Source: Nocardioidaceae bacterium (GTDB taxonomy: Bacteria; Actinomycetota; Actinomycetes; Propionibacteriales; Nocardioidaceae). Taken from it: a stretch of DNA of 39,474 nucleotides. A model generated the notes under the pieces. The model searched no databases. It was not told the DNA's origin and saw only the letters and a list, made by a program, of their open reading frames with translations. The translations under genes and the position numbers were made by a program. The stretch is taken from NCBI GenBank assembly GCA_025980475.1, contig JAICXL010000016.1, positions 1 to 39,474 of the forward strand, given 5' to 3'. This document shows, in pieces, positions 24,319-30,829 of the stretch (positions are counted from its first letter, which is position 1; every line of letters starts with the position of its first letter).

Positions 24319-25349
24319 GCAACGCGTCCGACCAGGAGCACCCGCTCCACGAGGCGGTCATCGAGGAAGGTCCGGGCCGCAAGCCCCGCGGGAGGAAGCG
24401 AGCCCGCAGGCTGGCCCGCAAGGCCGCGTCGATGCCGGTCGTTCCCGCGATCGGCGAGCCGCAGGAGTCCCGCGCCGTGGAGGGCCCGCTGCAGCCGCCC
24501 ACGGCTGCAGGTGGCCTCGTCGGCGTCCTCCAACGGCGCTGGCTCCTGCAGCTGCTGGTCCGTCGGGAGATGGCCAAGCGCTACTCCGGCTCCTTCCTGG
24601 GCCTGCTGTGGTCCTACATCCAGCCGGCAATCCGCTTCGGCGTCTACTACGTCGTCGTCCTGGGTCTGATCCGGAAGTCGCAGTCGGTGCCGGAGTTCGC
24701 CCTGCACCTCTTCTGCGGGATCGTGTTCACCCACTACTTCGCCGAGACGGTCTCGGGGGGGACGCGCTCGATCTGGGCGAACCGCTCCCTGGTCGACCGC
24801 ACTTCCCTCCCGCGCGAGGCATTCCCGATCGCGTCGATGCTCACCGCCGCGCTGCACACCTTCCCGCAGCTGGTGCTGCTGATGCTGGTCTGCGTGCTGG
24901 TGGGCTGGCAGACCGACCTGGTGGGGATCGTCTCCGGAGTCCTTGGTCTGGCGATCGTGGTCATCTTCAGCACCGCCGTGGCGTTGTTCTTCAGCGCGGT
25001 GAACGTCTACTACCGCGACTTCCAGAACATCGTCGGGACGCTCACGCAGTTCATGCACTTCATGGTGCCGATGATGTACCCCGTCACCCGTGTCATGGCC
25101 GTGTCGCACAGCCACCCGCTCATCTACCAGCTCTACATGGCCAACCCGATCGCCGAGGCGGTCGTCCTCCTGCAGCGGTTCTTCTGGTTCGGCTCCATCC
25201 AGGCCAACGGAGAGCGCAACCCGAGCACCGCCTTTCCACCGGGCATGCTCGAGCGCGGCGCCATTACGCTGGTGGCCTGCCTGATCCTGCTCTGGTTCGC
25301 CCAGCAGGCGTTCACGCGCCTCGAGGTGAAGTTCGCCGAGCACCTGTGA
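24315..25349 (+). CDS. wzm: Polysaccharide ABC exporter permease (Wzm-like)
   Basis: The protein has 344 aa. An 85-residue basic cytoplasmic N-terminus precedes the ABC-2 permease core, with FLGLLWSYIQPAIRFGVYYVVVLG and about six membrane helices. LPREAFPIASML and NVYYRDFQNIVGTLTQFMHFMVPMMYP are the typical coupling and loop segments of O-antigen/teichoic acid exporters. AAGGGAG lies four bases upstream of the GTG. The counterpart in Mycobacterium is Rv3783, the galactan exporter permease. The partner ATPase follows after 51 bp. Confidence 0.92.
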   Translation: MSNASDQEHPLHEAVIEEGPGRKPRGRKRARRLARKAASMPVVPAIGEPQESRAVEGPLQPPTAAGGLVGVLQRRWLLQLLVRREMAKRYSGSFLGLLWSYIQPAIRFGVYYVVVLGLIRKSQSVPEFALHLFCGIVFTHYFAETVSGGTRSIWANRSLVDRTSLPREAFPIASMLTAALHTFPQLVLLMLVCVLVGWQTDLVGIVSGVLGLAIVVIFSTAVALFFSAVNVYYRDFQNIVGTLTQFMHFMVPMMYPVTRVMAVSHSHPLIYQLYMANPIAEAVVLLQRFFWFGSIQANGERNPSTAFPPGMLERGAITLVACLILLWFAQQAFTRLEVKFAEHL

Positions 25350-25400
25350 GGCGCACCGTGCCCGTGCGGCAGCCAGAACAGTCTGAACCGAGGAAGTCCC

Positions 25401-26183
25401 GTGGCTGAATCCATCGTCGTGGACCAGGTGAGCAAGGTGTTCACCATGCACTACCACCGCACCCTGAAGCAGAAGGCGGTGGCGTCGCTGCGACGGCTGC
25501 CGCTCAATGAGACCTTCAAGGCGCTCTCCGACGTGTCCTTCACGGTTGAGCAGGGTGAGTCGATCGGGCTGATGGGCCTGAACGGCTCCGGCAAGAGCAC
25601 CCTGCTGAAACTGATCAACGGGGTGATGCGGCCCGACACCGGCAGCGTGCTGGCCCGCGGGCGGATCGCGGGCCTGATCGCCAAGGGAGCGGGGTTCCAC
25701 TCCCAGCTGACCGGTCGCGAGAACCTCTACCTCAACGCGGCGATCATGGGCCTCAGCGAGGCGGAGACTGACGCGAAGTTCGACGAGATCGTCGAGTTCG
25801 CCGACATCGGCCGCTTCCTCGACGTGCCGGTGTCCCACTACTCCTCGGGCATGTTCTCCCGACTGGGCTTCTCGATCGCGGTCCACGTCGACGCCGACGT
25901 CTTCCTGGCCGACGAGGTGCTCGCCGTCGGGGACCGGCCGTTCAAGAAGAAGTGCCTCGTCAAGATGCAGGAGATTCGGCAGCAGGGGACCACGATCTTC
26001 TACGTCAGCCACGCGGCAGCGTCGGTCCGATCGATGTGTGACCGGGTCCTGGTCCTGGAGAACGGGCGCCTGGGCTTCGACGGCGACGTCGCCGAAGGCA
26101 TCAGGTATCTCCACTACGACGACGACGTCGAGTCCGACGACGAGGAAAGCCTGGAGGACGAGGAGCTCGGCGCCGATATCTGA
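25401..26183 (+). CDS. wzt: Polysaccharide ABC exporter ATPase (Wzt-like)
   Basis: The protein has 260 aa. Walker A is GLNGSGKSTLL (59-69), the signature is HYSSGMFSRLGFS, Walker B is DVFLADEVLAVGD, and the switch His lies in YVSHAAASV. LIAKGAGFHSQLTGRENLYLN is the region specific to polysaccharide exporters. There is no C-terminal carbohydrate-binding domain, so export should not need a chain-end cap, as in mycobacterial Rv3781. The tail (about 240-260) is extremely acidic (DDDVESDDEESLEDEE). GAGGAAG precedes the GTG. It powers movement of the lipid-linked galactan to the outer face for LCP enzymes. Confidence 0.94.
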   Translation: MAESIVVDQVSKVFTMHYHRTLKQKAVASLRRLPLNETFKALSDVSFTVEQGESIGLMGLNGSGKSTLLKLINGVMRPDTGSVLARGRIAGLIAKGAGFHSQLTGRENLYLNAAIMGLSEAETDAKFDEIVEFADIGRFLDVPVSHYSSGMFSRLGFSIAVHVDADVFLADEVLAVGDRPFKKKCLVKMQEIRQQGTTIFYVSHAAASVRSMCDRVLVLENGRLGFDGDVAEGIRYLHYDDDVESDDEESLEDEELGADI

Positions 26184-26201
26184 ACTACAGCGCTGTAGTT
26201 C
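26182..26201. terminator. 20-bp perfect palindrome at the end of wzt
   Basis: GAACTACAGC is followed directly by its reverse complement, starting inside the wzt stop codon. Both strands read the same. There is no loop and no T tract. It could end the galactan operon as a stem-type terminator, or be a dimer-binding operator for the small downstream gene. Confidence 0.5.
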
Positions 26202-26287
26202 TCCCAAGTCGCTTGCGGACCCCCCTGCGAGCGGTGTGACACTTGCTGCTTGGTGTGAATCCGCCTCGTCTCACGTGGGGTCCGCGC

Positions 26288-26557
26288 ATGCAGCTGAGTC
26301 GCAGCAGGTATGTCACGGTGTGCCAGCAGCTGCTGGTCGCCGGGGCCGTCCTGGTGCTCGGCCTGTCCGCAGTGGGGGTTCACACGCTCGACATCGTGGC
26401 CCCGGACGCGCACACCCCGGGCCTCCCCGCCGTCAGCAGGGCGTGTGACCTGGCGCAGGTGGCCGGCGCAGCTCGGCGGTGGCCTGCTCAGACTCCCGGT
26501 GACGCGGCCATCGACTGTCGTCGGGCCGTCGGACCAGCACCAACGACCCACCGCTGA
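26288..26557 (+). pseudogene. Truncated N-terminus of a secreted protein
   Basis: From the ATG at 26288 the reading gives a convincing signal peptide (MQLSRSRYVTVCQQ, then LLVAGAVLVLGLSAVGV) and a short mature start HTLDIVAPDAHTPGLPAVSR. After about residue 50 the sequence runs into the 3' end of the opposite-strand TIGR03089 gene and loses any protein character. It looks like the first part of a larger exported protein whose remainder was deleted. The type (perhaps a wall amidase) cannot be stated. The alternative, a genuine 89-aa secreted peptide, is less likely because it shares codons with the convergent gene from 26433 on. Confidence 0.5.
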
Positions 26558-27188
26558 CCAGCGGCCGCAGGAACCCCGGCACGCCCTCGTCGAAGCAGGG
26601 GTGGGCGTCGGTGAGCAACCGCACCGGCCCTTCGACGCGCTCGGCAGCGCGGGCCAGCAGGAGGCCCTGGGTCGTGCCGGTGGGCTGCCACGCGGGCGAA
26701 TCGGGCCCCGGCCCAGCCATCGGTGCGAAGACGTCGCTCTGGCCCGGCCACAGCAACCCGTGGTCCAGGACACCGCCAGGGAGCGGGTCGGCGAACGGCA
26801 CGGCGAAGGGCAGCAGCGAGCACGCCACGACCGGCACGCCTCGCCCCAGGTGTCCGGCTGGATCCTCAGGGCCGCACACCACGGCGGCGACGGCGGCGCC
26901 GGCATCGGTGTCGGGACAGGCGACCGCGAGCCCGGCAGTCCAGGCACCGCCGAGGAACACCGTGGCGAGCCAGTGGGGCGGGAGGTCGACGAGCACGGTC
27001 TCGCCGGCCTCGAGCATCAGCTCGTCGACGAGGAGGTTCGCGGTCTTGGCCACCCAGTTCGCGTACGTCACGGCCGACAACTCGGTGCGCTCGCCGGTGT
27101 CGTCGTCGTACGCAGTCACCACGGGGCGCGAACCGCCGTCGCGCAGCATTGCTGCCACGACGTCGGAGAAGGTCCGGGGCGCGGTCAC
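26433..27188 (-). CDS. TIGR03089 family protein (AMP-ligase-like fragment fold)
   Basis: The protein has 251 aa from GTG 27188. The N-terminal half resembles the start of acyl-AMP ligases: YDDDTGERTELSAVTYANWVAKTANLL and LPPHWLATVFLGGAWTAGLAV. This short actinobacterial family lacks the ATP/AMP-binding core, and its role is unknown. In Mycobacterium Rv3268 is of this type and sits beside the LCP gene Rv3267. The start is chosen because a TACCGT -10 box ends six bases upstream. The ATG at 27248 would overlap the divergent manC start. The last residues (RRPPAPGHTPC) run into the truncated secreted-protein gene and may be read-through. Confidence 0.82.
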   Translation of the reverse strand: MTAPRTFSDVVAAMLRDGGSRPVVTAYDDDTGERTELSAVTYANWVAKTANLLVDELMLEAGETVLVDLPPHWLATVFLGGAWTAGLAVACPDTDAGAAVAAVVCGPEDPAGHLGRGVPVVACSLLPFAVPFADPLPGGVLDHGLLWPGQSDVFAPMAGPGPDSPAWQPTGTTQGLLLARAAERVEGPVRLLTDAHPCFDEGVPGFLRPLVSGGSLVLVRRPDDSRWPRHRESEQATAELRRPPAPGHTPC

Positions 27189-27194
27189 CAGGTC

Positions 27195-27200
27195 ACGGTA
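27195..27200 (-). promoter_or_regulatory. -10 box TACCGT, TIGR03089 gene
   Basis: TACCGT on the minus strand lies six bases before the GTG at 27188, without a Shine-Dalgarno, so a leaderless transcript is predicted. Confidence 0.45.
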
Positions 27201-27233
27201 GGCGATCCCGCTACCGGTCGCGGACCGAGGTGA

Positions 27234-27239
27234 CAGGAT
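27234..27239 (+). promoter_or_regulatory. -10-like box CAGGAT, manC gene
   Basis: CAGGAT is followed by seven bases and the ATG at 27247. The first base departs from TANNNT but the spacing fits the leaderless group. It also argues against the ATG at 27238, which overlaps the box. Confidence 0.35.
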
Positions 27240-27246
27240 GCCGGGC

Positions 27247-28353
27247 ATGGCCGAAAGCTCAAGCCCGACCTCGTCGCTGTGGGCCGTGGTGCCGGCCGGA
27301 GGCGCCGGCACCCGGCTCTGGCCACTGTCCCGGGCCGCGCTCCCGAAGTTCCTGCTGGACCTCACCGGGACCGGTCGGAGCCTGCTGCAGCAGACCGTCG
27401 ACCGGCTGGTGCCGCTCGTGGACGACCGGGTCCTGGTGGTCACCGGCGCGGCTCACCGCGACGCCGTCGTCCGTCAGCTCCCGCAGCTGCCGGGGGCAAG
27501 GGTGGTCGCCGAGCCCGCGCCACGTGACTCGATGGCGGCGATCGGCCTGGCGGCGGCCATGCTCGAGCGCGAGGACACCGGTGCCCTGCTCGCCTCCTTC
27601 GCCGCCGACCACGTCATCACCGACGCCACAGCCTTCGCGGCCTCCGTCGAGGAGGCCGTGGAGGTCGCCCGCTCGGGACTGCTGGTGACGATCGGCATCG
27701 AGCCGACGCACCCGGCGACCGGCTTCGGCTACATCCGCTGTGGCGACGTGATCGAGGGTCGGCGTTCGGCGTGCCACGTCGAGGAGTTCGTGGAGAAGCC
27801 GGATGTCGAGCGCGCGCGTGAGTACGTCGCGGACGGCAGACACCGCTGGAACGCCGGCATGTTCGTCGTCGGGGCAGGGGTGCTGCTGGACCTGCTCGCC
27901 GAGCACCATCCGGACCTGGCCGCAGGCCTGCGCGACGTGGCCGCCCACCCGGAGCGGATCGACGACGTGTGGCCGGGCCTGGAGCGGATCGCGATCGACC
28001 ACGCGGTTGCTGAGCCGGCAGCGCGCGCCGGGCGGGTCGCGGTGGTCCCCGGCTCGTTCGGCTGGGACGACGTGGGCGACTTCGCCTCGCTCGAGGAGGT
28101 GCTCCGGGCGGGACCCGGTGCCGGTGGGCAGGGAGCACTGGCGGTCCTCGGCGACGCCGACACCGTGCTCTCGACGGACAGCTCGGGCCTGGTGGCGACC
28201 GCGGGTGACCGCATGGTCGCCGTGGTCGGCGTCGACGACGTGGTCGTGGTCGACACGCCGGACGCCGTCCTGGTGACCACCCGGTCGCGGGCGCAGGAGG
28301 TCAAGGCCCTCGTGGAGCAGCTACGGCGCCGGGGTCGCGCAGACCTTCTCTGA
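27247..28353 (+). CDS. manC: Mannose-1-phosphate guanylyltransferase
   Basis: The protein has 368 aa. Signature: AVVPAGGAGTRLWPLSRAALPKFLLDL, with the GTP-binding loop and the PK lysine. Others are EPAPRDSMAAIGLAAA, SFAADHVI with the metal-site Asp, HPATGFGYI, VEEFVEKP, WNAGMFV and GSFGWDDVGDF. It lacks the C-terminal isomerase domain of long ManC/AlgA enzymes. It makes GDP-mannose from mannose-1-phosphate and GTP, for mannolipids and wall glycans. The mycobacterial counterpart lies beside fbiA/fbiB (Rv3264c). The phosphomannomutase for the preceding step lies at 35940. Confidence 0.95.
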   Translation: MAESSSPTSSLWAVVPAGGAGTRLWPLSRAALPKFLLDLTGTGRSLLQQTVDRLVPLVDDRVLVVTGAAHRDAVVRQLPQLPGARVVAEPAPRDSMAAIGLAAAMLEREDTGALLASFAADHVITDATAFAASVEEAVEVARSGLLVTIGIEPTHPATGFGYIRCGDVIEGRRSACHVEEFVEKPDVERAREYVADGRHRWNAGMFVVGAGVLLDLLAEHHPDLAAGLRDVAAHPERIDDVWPGLERIAIDHAVAEPAARAGRVAVVPGSFGWDDVGDFASLEEVLRAGPGAGGQGALAVLGDADTVLSTDSSGLVATAGDRMVAVVGVDDVVVVDTPDAVLVTTRSRAQEVKALVEQLRRRGRADLL

Positions 28354-28371
28354 CCCGGCGCCAGCCAGCGG

Positions 28372-29337
28372 TCAGCGTGGTCGCAGCAGGAGGCGGCCGG
28401 CGGTGGCCGGCCCCGGGGCCTCGTCCCAGCCGTGCGCGAACGCGACGACACGGGCCAGCGTCACCTCCCCGGTCTCCCCGTCGACGGTGACGTCGGCACC
28501 GGAGGAGGCGGCGTGCCACCCGCACCCCGCCAGCGCCTCGACGAGCTCCTGCTGGCGTGCCGGGGCGCCGAAGCTCGCGCCCTCGACGGCGCGGACGGCA
28601 GCGACCACGGCCTCGCGCGCGCCGAGACCGAACATGTCGTGGCGGCGCGGCCGGACCAGGGACCTGGCTCCCGGACCGTCATCACCCGGTGGCCGGACCC
28701 GGGCCGCGAAGCCCCGCACCACGACGACCGGGCGGCCATCGATCTTTCCGGCGACGAGGTCCGCACTCGCGGCGAGCTCGTCGGCGACCGCCGGCGCGGT
28801 GACCACCAACGGGTTCCCGTGGTGGTCGTGAGCACCGGCGAAACTGGTCAGGGGGTCCAGCCCGGCGGCGCCGATCGCGATGTCGGTCTGCCCCTCGCGC
28901 CAGGCGCGGCCCGCGGTGTCGGTCACCAGCACCGCGACGTTGCGGCCGGTGGCAGCGAGCACGGCCCGACGGATCGCGCGCGCGGAGGCATCGGGGTCGC
29001 GGGGGAGCAGCACGAGCAGGCCGGGGTCGACGTTGGAGGCGTCCACCCCCGCAGCCGCCATCACGAGGCCGAGATGGTTCTCGACGATCGCCGTGTCCCC
29101 GCGACGGGCCACCGGGCGGACCGTCTCGGCCGCGACCACGTCGGCCCGCTCCCCAGGGACCACGCGGCCCTCGGCCTTGCTGACCACCTTGCTGGTCAGG
29201 ACCACCACGTCGCCGTCGGTGAGCCCGGGCAGCGCCGCCACGAGCGCGCACAGGTCGGTGCCCTCGGTGATCTCCCCGATGCCCTCGGCGGCGATCACCT
29301 CGAGCCGCGCCGGTGCCGGTGGGGGCGCGCTGCTCAC
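28372..29337 (-). CDS. fbiB: Coenzyme F420-0:L-glutamate ligase (CofE domain), no nitroreductase domain
   Basis: The protein has 321 aa. The CofE domain (about 10-245) shows VVLTSKVVSKAEGRVV, ENHLGLVMAAAGVDASNV, VTDTAGRAWREGQTDIAIGAAG and the late KIDGRPVVVVRG. It adds L-glutamate residues to F420-0 using GTP. Mycobacterial FbiB is about 448 aa with a C-terminal FMN nitroreductase-like domain that reduces dehydro-F420-0. Here only about 75 residues follow (DMFGLGAREAVVAAVRAVEG to GRLLLRPR), too short for that domain. GTG at 29337 overlaps the fbiA stop by four bases. The stop lies 18 bp from the convergent manC stop. Confidence 0.93.
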   Translation of the reverse strand: MSSAPPPAPARLEVIAAEGIGEITEGTDLCALVAALPGLTDGDVVVLTSKVVSKAEGRVVPGERADVVAAETVRPVARRGDTAIVENHLGLVMAAAGVDASNVDPGLLVLLPRDPDASARAIRRAVLAATGRNVAVLVTDTAGRAWREGQTDIAIGAAGLDPLTSFAGAHDHHGNPLVVTAPAVADELAASADLVAGKIDGRPVVVVRGFAARVRPPGDDGPGARSLVRPRRHDMFGLGAREAVVAAVRAVEGASFGAPARQQELVEALAGCGWHAASSGADVTVDGETGEVTLARVVAFAHGWDEAPGPATAGRLLLRPR

Positions 29338-30341
29338 GGCACGAGGGCGAGGGCGGCCGCGGCGATGTCCGCGCTCGCGTCCGGGTCGGTCATCAGCAGG
29401 GGTACGGCGCGGCACCGGATGCCCGCGCCCTCGAGGGCGGGGACCGCATCGGCGTCCACGGGATCCACCAGCCAGCCGTCGAGCAGTCCACCCTCCTTGC
29501 GGGCACCGTAGTGCAGGGCGACCGCTGCCGCCGAGCACTCCACGCCGACCGCTGCGAGGAGCTGTCGGGCCATCCCGCGAACATGGTCGCCGCCGATGAT
29601 CCCCGAGACGCCGATCACCGGTGCCGGGGTCGCCGCCAAGGCCTCCCGGACGCCGGGGACACCGAGGATCGTTCCCACCGAGACGATCGGGTTGGACGGC
29701 GGGACCAGGACGACATCGGCATCGGAGAGCGCTTCGAGGACGCCCGGCGCGGGAGCGCACTGGTCGAGCCCGATCGGCACCACGGCGTGGGCCGGCACCT
29801 CGGCGTGGTGCCGGATCCAGTACTCCTGGAAGTGCACGGCGCGACGCTGCCCGTCGGCGGGGTCGTCGATCACGACGTGCGTCTCGACCCGGTCGTCGGT
29901 CATCGGCAGCAACCGGACGCCCGGTTGCCAGCGGCGGCACAGGGCCTCGGTCACCGCCGAGAGGGGGTACCCGGCCGCCAGCATCTCCGTCCGGACCAGG
30001 TGGGTGGCCAGGTCGCGGTCGCCCAGGCCGAACCAGGTGGGTTCCGCGCCGTACGCCGCCAGCTCCTCGCCAGCACGCCAGGTCTCGTCGCGACGGCCCC
30101 ACCCGCGCTCGACGTCGATGCCGTCGCCCAGCGTGTACATCACGGTGTCGAGGTCGGGACAGACCTTCAACCCGTGCAGCCACAGGTCGTCGGCGGTGTT
30201 CGCCACGACGGTGATCTCGGTGGTGGCACCCGTGCGAGCAACCAGGCGCAGCACGCCCTGGAGGAAGCGGGCACCGCCGACGCCCCCCGAGAGCACCGTG
30301 AGTCTGCGGGGGGGCCGTTCGGGTGGTGGCGTGTGATCCAT
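29334..30341 (-). CDS. fbiA: 2-phospho-L-lactate/phosphoenolpyruvyl transferase of F420 synthesis (CofD)
   Basis: The protein has 335 aa. Family marks are LTVLSGGVGGARFLQGV at the N-terminus, VVANTADDLWLHGLKVCPDLDTVMYTL, WFGLGDRDLATH, LLPMTDDRVETHVV and VPPSNPIVSVGTIL. It joins the phospho-acid moiety from the GDP-activated donor to the deazaflavin Fo, giving F420-0 or its dehydro form in actinobacteria. The ATG at 30341 is chosen because the family starts there. AAGACT lies seven bases upstream, so it may be leaderless. It is divergent from whiB2, as in Mycobacterium (Rv3260c/Rv3261). Confidence 0.96.
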   Translation of the reverse strand: MDHTPPPERPPRRLTVLSGGVGGARFLQGVLRLVARTGATTEITVVANTADDLWLHGLKVCPDLDTVMYTLGDGIDVERGWGRRDETWRAGEELAAYGAEPTWFGLGDRDLATHLVRTEMLAAGYPLSAVTEALCRRWQPGVRLLPMTDDRVETHVVIDDPADGQRRAVHFQEYWIRHHAEVPAHAVVPIGLDQCAPAPGVLEALSDADVVLVPPSNPIVSVGTILGVPGVREALAATPAPVIGVSGIIGGDHVRGMARQLLAAVGVECSAAAVALHYGARKEGGLLDGWLVDPVDADAVPALEGAGIRCRAVPLLMTDPDASADIAAAALALVP

Positions 30342-30385
30342 GGGGGCCAGTCTTCCGCGCCGGGGGCCCAATATCAGAAGTGGGC

Positions 30386-30415
30386 TTGACGTGGCGGGTA
30401 CGACAGGCATGTAAT
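30386..30415 (+). promoter_or_regulatory. whiB2 promoter
   Basis: TTGACG (30386-30391) and TGTAAT (30410-30415) are separated by 18 bp, a good match to a housekeeping promoter. The leader to the ATG would be near 100 nt. CACAC-CA-GTGTG (30416-30427), an inverted repeat at the expected RNA start, could be an operator. Confidence 0.6.
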
Positions 30416-30519
30416 CACACCAGTGTGGTTTTCAACCCGACGCACAGGTGGGTGACGAAGATCACGGGGACACTGTCAAACGCGGCCCGTCAGGGTCGCA
30501 GGGTCGAAGGGGCAGACAC

Positions 30520-30774
30520 ATGCGAGAGCTCTACGTGCTCGGGGGCGATGGCGAGGAGAGCGGCTGGCAGGAACGCGCCTTGTGCGCTCAGACGGACCCG
30601 GAGGCGTTCTTCCCCGAGAAGGGCGGCTCCACCCGCGAGGCCAAGCGGGTCTGCCTCACCTGCGAGGTCCGTGACCACTGCCTGGAATACGCCCTCTCCA
30701 ACGACGAGAGGTTCGGCATCTGGGGTGGTCTCAGCGAGCGGGAGCGGCGCAAGCTGAAGAAGCGCGCGGTCTAG
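30520..30774 (+). CDS. whiB2: WhiB2-type iron-sulfur transcription factor
   Basis: The protein has 84 aa. Four Cys ligands for a [4Fe-4S] cluster are Cys22, Cys45, Cys48 and Cys54 (pattern C-x22-C-x2-C-x5-C). The GIWGG turn (66-70) is followed by a basic tail ERERRKLKKRAV that contacts DNA or sigma A. WhiB2 (WhmD in M. smegmatis, WhiB in Streptomyces) controls septation and cell division. AAGGGG lies seven bases upstream of the ATG. Its place beside fbiA and manC matches the mycobacterial order. The following glycosyltransferase gene is 55 bp downstream. Confidence 0.96.
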   Translation: MRELYVLGGDGEESGWQERALCAQTDPEAFFPEKGGSTREAKRVCLTCEVRDHCLEYALSNDERFGIWGGLSERERRKLKKRAV

Positions 30775-30815
30775 GCGCCGACCGGCGCGGTTCCCTGGTC
30801 TCGGGCCGCGCTGGT

Positions 30816-30821
30816 TAGGGT
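30816..30821 (+). promoter_or_regulatory. -10 box TAGGGT before the 915-aa glycosyltransferase
   Basis: TAGGGT is followed by eight bases and GTG at 30830, with no Shine-Dalgarno; a leaderless start is predicted. Confidence 0.5.
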
Positions 30822-30829
30822 GGCGCCTC

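Noticed and set aside
28372-30183. A 603-codon frame suggesting an N-terminally extended FbiB
   Set aside because: The extra sequence is the shadow of fbiA; GTG 29337 overlaps the fbiA stop and starts the CofE domain.
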